NCBI RefSeq assembly: GCF_017599305.1
Contig: NZ_JAGFWR010000001.1
Location: 992,001 to 1,056,000 of the forward strand
Source of the DNA: Micromonospora antibiotica
GTDB taxonomy: Bacteria > Actinomycetota > Actinomycetes > Mycobacteriales > Micromonosporaceae
Length of the DNA stretch: 64,000 bases
Direction of reading: 5' to 3'
Below the pieces are notes generated by a model, which was not told the origin of the DNA, did no database searches, and saw only the letters and a list, made by a program, of their open reading frames with translations. The translations under genes were made by a program, and so were the position numbers. This document shows positions 31,991 to 40,342 of this stretch, in pieces (within the stretch, counting starts at the first letter, position 1; each line of letters begins with the position of its first letter).

Positions 31991-32437
31991 TTGCCACCTT
32001 CCCGCATCACCATGCATCCAGGGCTGTCCACCCTCACCGCCACCGACGAGCCTCTGCAGAGAGCTACCAGCGAACTGATCGTCGACCTACGCGAGGTGGT
32101 AGGCCTGCGCGTCACGGAAGAGGACACACCAGGCACTGGCCACAAGGGTGGGATGAACGATCTGGTGATCGCACTTGGTGGACCGAGTGTGGTGGCTGGT
32201 GTGGTCACCGTGGTGCGGCTATGGCTGAGCCGCGATCGGCGGCGGTCGCTCATCGTTCGATCGGCACGACCGGGCGAGGAGCCGGTGTGGATCGAAATTA
32301 CAGGCGACAACATCGCTGAGCGGACCGTACATGAGACTGTCCAGCGGCTGCTCGGCGCACCTGATCCGCTCGACCGAGCCTCTGAGCTTGATCCGGGCCC
32401 CGGTTCAGACTCAGACCTGGACCCCGCGAACGGGTGA
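31991..32437 (+). CDS. EACC1-like effector-associated small protein
   Basis: The protein has 148 residues. LIVDLREVVGLRVTEED is followed by GHKGGMNDLVIAL, a hydrophobic GGPSVVAGVVTVVRLWLSR segment, then RSLIVRSARPGEEPVWIEITGDN and an acidic tail. This layout (GxKG motif, one amphipathic or membrane helix with WLSR/WL, then a beta-hairpin) matches effector-associated constant component 1, described from actinomycete conflict systems together with caspase-like and STAND effectors. Its exact role is unproved. TTG 31991 is preferred because GGAGG lies just upstream; ATG 32012 is the alternative without such a site. It is divergent from the caspase/NB-ARC gene. Confidence 0.7.
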   Translation: MPPSRITMHPGLSTLTATDEPLQRATSELIVDLREVVGLRVTEEDTPGTGHKGGMNDLVIALGGPSVVAGVVTVVRLWLSRDRRRSLIVRSARPGEEPVWIEITGDNIAERTVHETVQRLLGAPDPLDRASELDPGPGSDSDLDPANG

Positions 32438-33171
32438 GGACCGAACAAAGAACCGGCCCAGGGGTGATCTGCGTCTACGACACAAAATCGCGCGGACCGA
32501 CGTTCCTATAAAGCGCGCTTTCGTATGACGGGCAGCCTGAACCTTGGCTGGGACGGCTGCCCTCACCGACCCCATCGTCGGCGCAGTCCTCCGCGCGAGG
32601 TACGACCGACTCGGTACGGCAGAGGAGAGGGTTCGCTGGGATGGGCCCTGGGGAATCGGCGGTCTTGCCGTCGGCGTCATGGTGCAAATATGAGGGAACG
32701 ACGAAAGGTGCCCCAAGCTACCTGCCTTTAGGCGACAGTTTGAGGTCTGAGCGGGCGCTCTCGGCAGAGCCTCGAGCGCCATGCGCCCGGCCAGGATGTG
32801 GTTGGGGTGCCGGTCGAGGTTCTTGCGGACATATCGACATGATTTGGATGCTCGACGGATGCCGTCGTAGTCGTATGTCGGCGGGGTGAGCGCTCCGCGT
32901 GCTCCTCTGGTGGCGACTGCCGGAGTGGGTATGCAGGCGAGGTCTAGTTGATCTTCGATGATGTGCGCGACGTGTGCTCGCCAGCAGATGCCAACCCGGG
33001 TCAACCGGTACCAACGCGGGTCACCGCAGCCGATCGTGGTCGCAAACGGGGGTTCGTGTGCTCGGGCTATGCTCCTGGGCTGGGCGAACACGGGTCCGGG
33101 TGCTGCGGGTGGACGTGGGCCACTCCCTGCCACCCCAGGTGAACCCGCAGGTCGCTAGACTAGGCGCTCGC
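32438..33171. other. Intergenic region between EACC1-like gene and tRNA
   Basis: I cannot support a gene in these 734 bp. On the reverse strand, about 32780-33060, an open stretch encodes a plausible peptide (CGDPRWYRLTRVGICWRAH) but with no ribosome binding site and a tail that runs into non-coding-looking sequence. It may be a gene remnant. The last 50 bases precede the tRNA and presumably hold its promoter. Confidence 0.4.
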
Positions 33172-33247
33172 GCCCTCGTAGCTCAGGGGATAGAGCATCG
33201 GTTTCCTAAACCGTGTGTCGCAGGTTCGAATCCTGCCGGGGGCACCA
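33172..33247 (+). tRNA. tRNA-Arg (anticodon CCU)
   Basis: The acceptor stem GCCCTCG pairs with CGGGGGC (33237-33243). The D arm is GCTCAGGGGATAGAGC, and the anticodon arm is GGTTTCCTAAACC with CCT reading AGG. The T arm is GCAGGTTCGAATCCTGC. Discriminator A33244 is followed by an encoded CCA. No repeat of its 3' end is seen in the window. Confidence 0.95.
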
Positions 33248-33443
33248 GCTGAGGTCCAGCGGGCAAAGTACCGATCGTCGATGAACCTCGACCGGCTGCG
33301 GGACCACCGCTGTCGGATCGCCGCCCACGGTGAACCTGCTGCCCGAACTCCGACGACGCCGTCATGGCCGCGATGCGGGTCATGACGGCGTCGACGACGG
33401 CGGTGTTGCGGGCCGTTGAGCGGTCTGTGTTGTCGCGGGCGGA

Positions 33444-34082
33444 TCAGAGGTACGGGTCGCTCGCGGCGTAGATGCCCAGAACGATCATGAGGGTGCCGGA
33501 CACTGCCGTGAGGACCTGCCCGGCCCTCGGCGTCATGAGCTTGCGGGAGACCGCTCCGACTCCCACCAGCAGCCCCTGCCAGCCCGCCGAGGCGGCGAAG
33601 ATGCCGGCTACGAAGAGTACGCCGGCACCCCAGGACATCGTGCCGCCGATGCCCACCGCCGCCGAGGCGAAGTAGCCGATGGTCAGTGGGTTCGCTGCGG
33701 TGAGGCCCAGGAGGAGCAGGTAGGCGCGCAGCCCGGTGGTCGGCATGCCACGATCCGTCGGCCCACCAGGGGTCGTCGATCCTTTTAGCCGACGCAGGGC
33801 GAGCAGTTCCCGCGCCCCCAGGAGCACCAGGACGGCACCGGCGATGATCCGCATCGGTGTCAGGAGCGACCCGACGGCGGCGGCGACGCCGCCGCCGACC
33901 GAGACCGCCAGTGCGGCGAAGACCAGGTCGGTCGTGGCGACGCCCAGCGCCGCCGCCAGGCCCACCCGTAGGCCCCGGGCCTGACCGGTGCGGATGACCA
34001 GCAGCCCGATGGCGCCCAGTGGCACCGCTACTGCCAGCCCGGCCAACAGCCCGGCCAGCAGGTATCCCATCATGACAGACAT
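33444..34082 (-). CDS. LysE-family exporter
   Basis: This 212-residue membrane protein has about six hydrophobic helices. The N-terminal LLAGLAVAVPLGAIGLLVIRTG corresponds to the LysE/RhtB pattern of a first helix with GP/PLG near its end. The middle has LRAYLLLLGLTAANPLTIGYFAS, again typical. It should export a small amino compound. The ATG at 34082 is preferred over upstream codons; GGGGGA lies before it. It is 58 bp downstream of the three radical SAM genes and probably in their operon, so it may export their product (inference). Confidence 0.8.
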   Translation of the reverse strand: MSVMMGYLLAGLLAGLAVAVPLGAIGLLVIRTGQARGLRVGLAAALGVATTDLVFAALAVSVGGGVAAAVGSLLTPMRIIAGAVLVLLGARELLALRRLKGSTTPGGPTDRGMPTTGLRAYLLLLGLTAANPLTIGYFASAAVGIGGTMSWGAGVLFVAGIFAASAGWQGLLVGVGAVSRKLMTPRAGQVLTAVSGTLMIVLGIYAASDPYL

Positions 34083-34140
34083 CGCAGCGTCCCCCGTCAG
34101 TGCGCGCGTTACGACACTGCGGGACACTACCAGGTATGGG

Positions 34141-35445
34141 CTATTCCATAAGCTCAGATATCCCGAATCTGACCTCGTCGCCGTCCGCCGGGCTCAGGTC
34201 CTCCCGGGTGTAGAACATCTCATAGACGTTGGTCGAATACAGTTGACCTGCCCTGGTCAGCTCGTATCGGTCGCCCTCCAGGCGTAGCCAGTCCTTGTCC
34301 ACCAGCTCCTGGAGCTCGCTGCCGAAAACCGACTCCATCGGTACGCCGAAGCGCTGCAGGAACTCCGTCTGGGATACCTCACACATCTTCAGGCCACGGA
34401 TCATGACCCGCCGCATCTCCTGCTCCTTGGTCAGCACCGTGGCGAAGTCAATGGGAATCCTGCCCTCGTCCACCATCTCGTAGTACCGCTTCAGGGGCTG
34501 GACGTTGACGTAGAGGCGGTCATGGATCACGCTCTTTGACGACACCCCGAAACCGATCATCGGCCAGGTGCGCCAGTAATATTCCAGGAAGCGGGACAGG
34601 TCGGGGCACCGGTCCGGGTGGAAGTACCCGGTGGAGCTGCGCCGACGGAACCCGGCGGCCTCCAACGCGTCGATGGCGTACTCGTACATCATGGCTTCCT
34701 CGGCCGGCGACGGCAGCTGCATCTTGCCCGAGCCGATCAGGGTGTGGAAGGCCGTCTTGGGCCAGATCTCCAGGCCGTACGCCGTGATGCAGGCCGGTTC
34801 CAGCTCGATGGCCCGGTCCACGCTGCGCTTCCAGTCGTCGAGGGACTGGTCCGGCAGCGGGAAGATCAGGTCGATGTTGGTGTGCCGGAACCCACCGTCG
34901 ACCACCATGCGGTACGCGTTCTCGGCGGTCGCCACGTCGTGCGAGCGGTTGCAGATCTCCAGGAGCCGGTCGTCGAACGCCTGCACCCCCACGTTCACCC
35001 GGTTGAATCCGCCGGCCACCAGTGTCTCGACCTTGTGCGGGTCGACGGTCGACGGGTCGAATTCCAGGGCGATCTCACAGCCGTCGTTGAATTCGAACGT
35101 TTCCCGGCACGCGTCGAGCAGACGGACCAGTTGCTCACCGGTCAGGATTCCGGGCGTCCCACCGCCGAAGTAAACGGCGTCGATCGAGAATCCGGGAAAG
35201 GTGCGGTTGGTGGCGAAGTTGCGGATTTCCTTCTCCAGCGCGTCGACGTACCGCGCGAAGTGTGACTCGTTCTTGTTGACATAGACGGTGTAGTCGCAGA
35301 ACCCGCACTTCTTGATGCAGAACGGCACGTGCAGATAGAGCACCGCGCTCTGCCGCCGGAAGTAGTCGTCGTAGTCCACGTAGCGGTACTTGAAGGGGTA
35401 GGTGTGGATGTTGCGGCGGATGATCTGGCCCTCGGGCTGATACAT
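34141..35445 (-). CDS. HemW-like radical SAM enzyme
   Basis: The 434-residue protein has the radical SAM cluster Cys43-Cys47-Cys50 in FCIKKCGFCDYTVY, as in the HemN/HemW/class C methyltransferase group. YFGGGTPGIL near residue 95 is the SAM-binding GGE-like motif, and NVGVQAFDDRLL and INDLIFPLP-type segments follow. The C-terminal HemN-like part is present (TGYFHPDRCPD..., GFGVSSKS). Members include haem chaperones and radical methylases or cyclopropanases of natural-product pathways. Its place beside two other radical SAM enzymes and an exporter argues for a pathway enzyme rather than a housekeeping HemW. GGAGGAA precedes the ATG. Confidence 0.85.
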   Translation of the reverse strand: MYQPEGQIIRRNIHTYPFKYRYVDYDDYFRRQSAVLYLHVPFCIKKCGFCDYTVYVNKNESHFARYVDALEKEIRNFATNRTFPGFSIDAVYFGGGTPGILTGEQLVRLLDACRETFEFNDGCEIALEFDPSTVDPHKVETLVAGGFNRVNVGVQAFDDRLLEICNRSHDVATAENAYRMVVDGGFRHTNIDLIFPLPDQSLDDWKRSVDRAIELEPACITAYGLEIWPKTAFHTLIGSGKMQLPSPAEEAMMYEYAIDALEAAGFRRRSSTGYFHPDRCPDLSRFLEYYWRTWPMIGFGVSSKSVIHDRLYVNVQPLKRYYEMVDEGRIPIDFATVLTKEQEMRRVMIRGLKMCEVSQTEFLQRFGVPMESVFGSELQELVDKDWLRLEGDRYELTRAGQLYSTNVYEMFYTREDLSPADGDEVRFGISELME

Positions 35446-35465
35446 CTGCGATTCCTCCGCTTCGC

Positions 35466-36971
35466 TCAGTGAATCGGCGTGAACGGTTGCGTGGCTACGT
35501 CGGGCAGCGCATTGTTGACCCGACCGTTCGGGACCACCGGCCTGCCGCACGACACGAAGAGGTCGTCGAAGACCTCGCGCCGCCGGTCCCGGTAGTCCGA
35601 GCCGGACCGGCCCACCAGCCGGACCATCTCCTCGGCGAGCATCAGCTGGTACCGGCAGGACTCCTCGTTGAGCACGTTGAGGTCCCCGCTCGCGACGAAG
35701 TTCTCCTGGCGGCAGCCGCCACCACACAGGTAGCGCGCCCAGCACTGGCCGCAGACGGGATGCTCGTCGACGGTGCGACGCCATTCCGGGTGCGGCACGG
35801 TGAGCCCGTCCTCGCCGGTCCCCACGTCGAACGCCTCGTCGCCGACGAGACGGTGGCAGGGACTGATGGTGCCGTCCGGCGAATGGGTGTAGTAGGTCCG
35901 CCCGCCGGAACAGAACGACAACGCGGTGAGACCCTCGATCATCATCTGGGCGGTGCGTTCGTACTCGAGCACCCCGGCGAAGCGGTTGTCGGGCGTGAAG
36001 AACGACGGGTAGGCGTGCAGGAAGTCGCGGAACTGCTCGATCATGCCGGGCCGCAGGAAGTGGTTGACGTAGGTGACCTGGCGTGGACTGCTGAGCACCT
36101 TGTCGCCCAGGGTCAGGGTGAGGGCGACGCTGCGCCCCTGCTGGTCGACCGGATAGACGCCGGGGTAGATCTGGAAGAAGTCGAACAGGTTGAGTTCCCA
36201 CAGCTCGCGCACGCTGTCGAGCAGGGTCGGCGTCTCCGTCGCGATGGTCATCCGGGCCACGAGGATGACGTTGTCGCCCGCTTCCCTGCGTAGCGTCCAC
36301 AGGTTGCGCATGATCCGGTCGTACGAGCCGCTGCCGTTCTTGGATGGACGGTTGCGGTCCTGCACCTCCCGGGGCCCGTCGAGGGAGACGGAGACGATGA
36401 ACCGGTGCCGGCGGAACAGGTCGATGACGCCGGTGGGCATCAGCGTGAGGTTGGTGGAGATGCGGTGGACGAACGTCACCCCCCGCTCGTCGGCCACCCG
36501 CTCGGCCCGCTCGCAGATCTTGCTGATCAGGGCGAAGTTGGCCAGCGGCTCGCCGCCGAAGAACTCGAAGCGCACCCGCTGGCCGGGTGCCACGTTCTCG
36601 TCGATGAAGCGGAAGATCCACGCCACGGAGTGTTCGCCCATGGCTTCCTTCATCCGGCCGTAGTCGCCGCCCTCGGCGAAGCAGTACGTGCAGGCCAGGT
36701 TGCAGATGTTGGTCAGGTTCACGTTGACCGCGAAGTCCGCACCGTCGGCCAGCGAGCTGGCGCGCAGCGTCTCGGCGTTGCTGTCGGCGTCCGGGGTCAG
36801 CGTGAAAGCCTCCCAGGCCGAGTGTTCCTCGGCACGTAGGTGCTCGATCCCCTGTTCCAGGCGCTCACCCACCTCCCGTGGCATTCGGGCGATGCGGTGG
36901 TTGCCGGTGACCAGCACCGCGGACTCCTGCTCGTCGAGGTGCACGACGAAGTAGTCGGTGCCGCTACGCAC
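35466..36971 (-). CDS. Radical SAM/SPASM protein
   Basis: The protein has 501 residues. A non-catalytic N-terminus (HLDEQESAVLVTGNHRIARMP) precedes the radical SAM motif CNLACTYCF (Cys90, Cys94, Cys97) and the SAM-binding FFGGEPL. The C-terminal SPASM/twitch cysteines are in FCSGGRTYYTHSPDGTISPCHRL, VCGQCWARYLCGGGC and NEESCRY, giving ligands for auxiliary clusters. The family includes RiPP maturases and sulfatase-maturating enzymes, which act on peptides or proteins. No precursor peptide is obvious nearby. It overlaps the upstream radical SAM gene by eight bases and precedes the HemW-like gene by 20 bp. Confidence 0.88.
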   Translation of the reverse strand: MRSGTDYFVVHLDEQESAVLVTGNHRIARMPREVGERLEQGIEHLRAEEHSAWEAFTLTPDADSNAETLRASSLADGADFAVNVNLTNICNLACTYCFAEGGDYGRMKEAMGEHSVAWIFRFIDENVAPGQRVRFEFFGGEPLANFALISKICERAERVADERGVTFVHRISTNLTLMPTGVIDLFRRHRFIVSVSLDGPREVQDRNRPSKNGSGSYDRIMRNLWTLRREAGDNVILVARMTIATETPTLLDSVRELWELNLFDFFQIYPGVYPVDQQGRSVALTLTLGDKVLSSPRQVTYVNHFLRPGMIEQFRDFLHAYPSFFTPDNRFAGVLEYERTAQMMIEGLTALSFCSGGRTYYTHSPDGTISPCHRLVGDEAFDVGTGEDGLTVPHPEWRRTVDEHPVCGQCWARYLCGGGCRQENFVASGDLNVLNEESCRYQLMLAEEMVRLVGRSGSDYRDRRREVFDDLFVSCGRPVVPNGRVNNALPDVATQPFTPIH

Positions 36972-38418
36972 GGCGGGTCTCCTGGAGTCGGATCGCGGCC
37001 TCGGGGACGGCGTCGCTGGAGTGTTGGATCTCCAGGACTGTGCTGATGGGGAAGTGCGCCCGGTCGTACACCTCGTAGAGGTTGGCGTGGACGCCGGGGG
37101 GCAACTGCACGCTGACGCCGCGGTCGTCCGAGGCGGACTTGCACGCGATGAAGCGGTACTGGGAACCGGGCAGGATGGGCACCCGCTTGACCTCGCGGCC
37201 GTGGGAGGCCCCGCCCAGCACGCGGACGGTCACCTCGTGCGCCGCGGACGCCTCACTGGACAACTCCACGTGTACGGCCTTGACGTCGCCGCGCCACTCG
37301 TGCTCGATGTGGTGCAGGTCGGCGGCGTCGACGTCGAGAATGTCGAGCGCGGTGTTGTCCGGTGCCGCCAGCAGCCGGAACGGCAGGGGCTTGGCGCACC
37401 CCTGGCAGTGGGCCTCCCCGGTGAGCCCGACGGGGGACGCGATCAGCCCGTACCGCTCGACCACCAGCAGACCGCAGTGCGGGCAGTAGGAGTTCGTCGC
37501 CTCGTTGTCGTAGACGTTGCCGAGGTAGCAGTAGCGGACCCCCTCCTCCAGCGCGATCTCCCGGGCCCGTTCCAGCCGCTCGACCGGGGTCCGGTCGACG
37601 TGGGTGTACTTGTAGTCGGGGTGGAAGCGGACGAAGTGCACGGGCACGTCGGGGCCGAGCCGGTCGAGCACCCAGCGGGACAGTTTCCGCGCGTCGCCCT
37701 CGGTGTCGTTGGCGTCGGTGACCAGCAGGCTGGAAACCTCGACGTGCTTGCCCCGGTCGAACACGTAGGCCGTGGCGTCCAGGACGGGCTGCAGCTGGCC
37801 CTTGGTCACCCGCTTGTAGAACGTGGGGTCCATCGACTTGAGCGAGATGCTGAAGATGTCGATGACCTCGCAGAGTTCCTTGGCCCCTTCGAGCGAGATG
37901 TAGAACGCCGACTTGAAAAGGTTGACCAGGCCGTGCTCGCGGGCGAGCCGGGCGGTGTCCAGGACGAATTCGTGCCAGACGACCGGGTCGTTGTAGGTCC
38001 AGGAGATGACCTGGATCCCTCTTTCGAGGGCGCTCTGCACGACCTGTTCCGGGGTGTAGTAATGCACCGACTGGTCCTCTACGAACCGCGCCTGCGAGGT
38101 CTGCCAGTTGTGGCAGTAGTCGCAGTTCATCATGCAGCCGATGTTTCCCATCGAAAGGATGCGGGCGCCGGGGGCGTAGTGGTAGACGGCCTCGGTTTCG
38201 ATCGTCTCCTCGGTCATGGCGACCGACTTGCCGTAGTTGAGCGTCACCAGTTCACCGCCGCGGTTGGCGCGTACCCGGCAGAACCCGACCGCTCCTGGGC
38301 GGATGACGCAGTTTCGGGGGGAGAGGTGGCACTGGACCGTTCCGTCCGGGCGGGAACTGTAGAGAACGGCGGGATGGGTGTCCTGCTGCCAGCTCCATTG
38401 TTGCTGATCCTTTGGCAC
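36964..38418 (-). CDS. AmmeMemoRadiSam-type radical SAM enzyme with C-terminal extension
   Basis: The 484-residue protein begins at a GTG. NYGKSVAMTEETIETEAVYHYAPGARILSMGNIGCMMNCDYC holds the family-typical lead-in and the cluster cysteines Cys95, Cys99 and Cys102. ISWTYNDPVVWHEFVLDTA and FSISLKSMDPTFYKRVTKGQ follow as in the PflA-like AmmeMemoRadiSam enzymes. CPHCG and CQGC pairs near residues 320-345 suggest a zinc or cluster site. About 120 extra residues at the C-terminus resemble no domain I know. The usual AMMECR1 and MEMO partners are absent here. It is the first gene of a leftward operon. Confidence 0.85.
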   Translation of the reverse strand: MPKDQQQWSWQQDTHPAVLYSSRPDGTVQCHLSPRNCVIRPGAVGFCRVRANRGGELVTLNYGKSVAMTEETIETEAVYHYAPGARILSMGNIGCMMNCDYCHNWQTSQARFVEDQSVHYYTPEQVVQSALERGIQVISWTYNDPVVWHEFVLDTARLAREHGLVNLFKSAFYISLEGAKELCEVIDIFSISLKSMDPTFYKRVTKGQLQPVLDATAYVFDRGKHVEVSSLLVTDANDTEGDARKLSRWVLDRLGPDVPVHFVRFHPDYKYTHVDRTPVERLERAREIALEEGVRYCYLGNVYDNEATNSYCPHCGLLVVERYGLIASPVGLTGEAHCQGCAKPLPFRLLAAPDNTALDILDVDAADLHHIEHEWRGDVKAVHVELSSEASAAHEVTVRVLGGASHGREVKRVPILPGSQYRFIACKSASDDRGVSVQLPPGVHANLYEVYDRAHFPISTVLEIQHSSDAVPEAAIRLQETRRA

Positions 38419-38583
38419 GGTGCGTCCTTCCGTGGCGGGATGGCGGGAATTCAGCGTGAACTGCGGTGAATGTGCGCAGGTGCCGAGGGCGCGGGCGGGG
38501 TGACCCGTGCCGGGAAGGTGTCAGGCTGTCGCGCGCCAAGATCTGTGATCATTGTATCGCTTACGGTGACGACCCCCGAACGA

Positions 38584-38613
38584 ACGGTATGTCTTGACAT
38601 GTGTTGGCGTCAA
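38584..38613 (-). promoter_or_regulatory. Putative sigma70-type promoter of the radical SAM operon
   Basis: On the reverse strand TTGACG (38613-38608) is followed after 18 bases by TACCGT (38589-38584). The predicted start near 38577 would give a leader of about 160 bases before GTG 38418. Confidence 0.45.
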
Positions 38614-38682
38614 TACTTTCGGCATAGGACGGTGACGTGAAGTGGTCTTGGCCGGAAGGGATGGGGCGTGCCTGATGCGCAG

Positions 38683-38747
38683 CGGAAGATCAGTTATCCG
38701 TTGCGTCGGTGGAGTTGTTCTTGGGGCAACGGATAACTGATCTTCCG
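38683..38747. repeat. Perfect 22-bp inverted repeat with 21-base loop
   Basis: Bases 38683-38704 are the exact reverse complement of 38726-38747; the arms contain GATCAGTTATCC and its complement. It lies between divergent genes, so a terminator for either one is not expected. It could be a dispersed palindromic element, an orphan terminator or an operator. Confidence 0.75.
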
Positions 38748-38943
38748 GCTCTCGGCGTGGGACGGGTGACGACCGCCGCCGCCGTCCACTTCGTGGCCGC
38801 GGTGCCGCGCGTCCGGCCGCCGCTGCCGCGTCCCGGCGGCGGCGTCGGGGTCATCCGTTGGCCCGCGTGCCCGCAGGGGCAGGAGGAACTGCCCCTAAGG
38901 CGGCCGGCGGTCGCGTACCCCGCGGGCGGGTGCCCGGGGCAGG

Positions 38944-40230
38944 GTGGCCGGGTTGACTGTCGCCGACGTGAAAAGAGCGGTCATGACCTGGCGCGAGAAC
39001 TACTGGGACGATGCCACGCAGAGCCCGGACTACTTCGAGTCCGTCGAGTTCGCCACCGTCCTCGACGGCGACTACGGCACCCGGATGTTCGGCCGGTGGA
39101 TCGCGCAGATGCATCCGGACCGCCACGACCTGATCCGCAGCCTGGAGTACCTGCTAGTCACCTACCGGCACGGCGATGACGTGCAGGCGACGCTGGACAC
39201 GTTCGAGCGCCAGCTTCCCCGGCCGTGGGACGACTGGGCGATGACCACGGCACTGACGGAGACCGCCCGCCGCAACCCGGACGTGCCGGTCGAACTCCGC
39301 GACGACGACGACTTCGCCGCCCTGGCCGAGCAGTTGCGCGACGACGCCCAGCTCTTCGCGCTCTGGCGGGAGGAGGTGCAGCAGGCCGCCGTCATGGCGC
39401 TGTCCGTCCCGGAGGTGATGCCCGCCTTCGTCACCTCCTGCCAGACCCTAGCGGCGGAGGCACACGGCTACGGGGACAGGGGCAAGGAGGAGGAGAGCGA
39501 GCAGGAGAGCGAGGACGAGGAGGAGGCCAGCTACGACTACTCCGGGTACGACCGGGCGTTCGGGCACATCGCGTCCGACGACGACCTGGTGGTGGCCCCC
39601 GGCCCGGAGAAGTCGGTCCGGTTCGCGGAGCCGCTGGTGCAGGGGGAGGACGCGCCGCAGTGGCAGCACGGCGAGTTCAAGATCGGGGTGGCCTTCACCC
39701 TGAACCCGGAGGCCAACTCCAACCTGGCCGGCCTCTACTCCTGGGCGCAGACGCAGGCCCTCGTCGGCCTGTGGGGGGTGGACGTGGATGAACTCGCCAC
39801 CATGATCGGCTCGGCGATGGAACGGATGCCCCGGATGTACCGGGACGACCGGATGACCATCCACGTCTTCCCGCAGTACGTCTTCATCACGGTCACGATC
39901 GACTCGGCGCTGAACGCGCACAACACCGGGATCATCGCCACCCTCACCGACGAGGGGGCGTACGCGCACTACGTGCAGTTCAAGGACCTGGTGATGTTCT
40001 ACACCGACGAGAGCGACATGGACACCCCGATCTACAACGTGCTCAAGACGTTCGGGGACCCGTGGGCCGGTGGCACGGCCGAGAGCTACGTGGTACGCCA
40101 CGGCCGGGGCCGCAAGGCGTACTTCACTGTCGACCCGGTGCGGACCAGCCACGAGCAGAGCGTGGCGGCGGTGGTCCGGCGCTGCTCCGGTGGGCTCGAC
40201 GTCCGGGTGCTGTCGGCCCGGCCGCAGTAG
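38944..40230 (+). CDS. Uncharacterised acidic-linker protein
   Basis: I do not recognise this 428-residue protein. Residues 1-170 are helical (MTWRENYWDDATQSPDYFESVEF, ALTETARRNPDVPVELRDDDDF). Residues 178-195 form a very acidic stretch of Glu/Ser/Asp. The C-terminal 230 residues are mixed alpha/beta with KIGVAFTLNPEANSNLAGLYSWAQ and VFITVTIDSALNAHN. No signal peptide or membrane helix is seen. It is followed on the same strand, 112 bp later, by the VWA-domain protein gene and precedes the injection-system locus, but its link to either is unproved. The GTG start is accepted for lack of a better one. Confidence 0.65.
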   Translation: MAGLTVADVKRAVMTWRENYWDDATQSPDYFESVEFATVLDGDYGTRMFGRWIAQMHPDRHDLIRSLEYLLVTYRHGDDVQATLDTFERQLPRPWDDWAMTTALTETARRNPDVPVELRDDDDFAALAEQLRDDAQLFALWREEVQQAAVMALSVPEVMPAFVTSCQTLAAEAHGYGDRGKEEESEQESEDEEEASYDYSGYDRAFGHIASDDDLVVAPGPEKSVRFAEPLVQGEDAPQWQHGEFKIGVAFTLNPEANSNLAGLYSWAQTQALVGLWGVDVDELATMIGSAMERMPRMYRDDRMTIHVFPQYVFITVTIDSALNAHNTGIIATLTDEGAYAHYVQFKDLVMFYTDESDMDTPIYNVLKTFGDPWAGGTAESYVVRHGRGRKAYFTVDPVRTSHEQSVAAVVRRCSGGLDVRVLSARPQ

Positions 40231-40342
40231 GGTGACGACCGCCGGCGGTGGTGGGATGGTGCCCGAAGGGGCAGGCGGGACTGCCCGGAGGGCTTCCCGT
40301 GGGGTTGCGGCCGACCCGGGCGGGCCGCGTTCACTGGCCCCC

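Larger units (their letters stand above)
38419..38943. other. Divergent intergenic region before the eCIS neighbourhood
   Basis: This 525-bp region contains the reverse-strand promoter-like pair at 38584-38613 and the 22-bp inverted repeat at 38683-38747. A 33-codon reverse-strand ORF starts at 38552 but lacks a ribosome binding site and any RiPP-like motif. It is more AT-rich around 38545-38640 than its surroundings. Confidence 0.5.

Noticed and set aside
32411..33133. 240-codon reverse-strand ORF between EACC1-like gene and tRNA
   Set aside because: It overlaps the end of the EACC1-like gene, lacks a good start and most of it looks non-coding; at most a gene remnant.
33172..33443. Integration of a mobile element at the tRNA-Arg 3' end
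   Set aside because: No duplicate of the tRNA 3' end and no integrase adjacent; the integrase at 6.1-7.6 kb is 25 kb away.
38451..38552. 33-codon reverse-strand ORF as a peptide substrate of the radical SAM enzymes
   Set aside because: No ribosome binding site, no Cys and no recognisable leader or core motif; it probably lies in the operon leader by chance.
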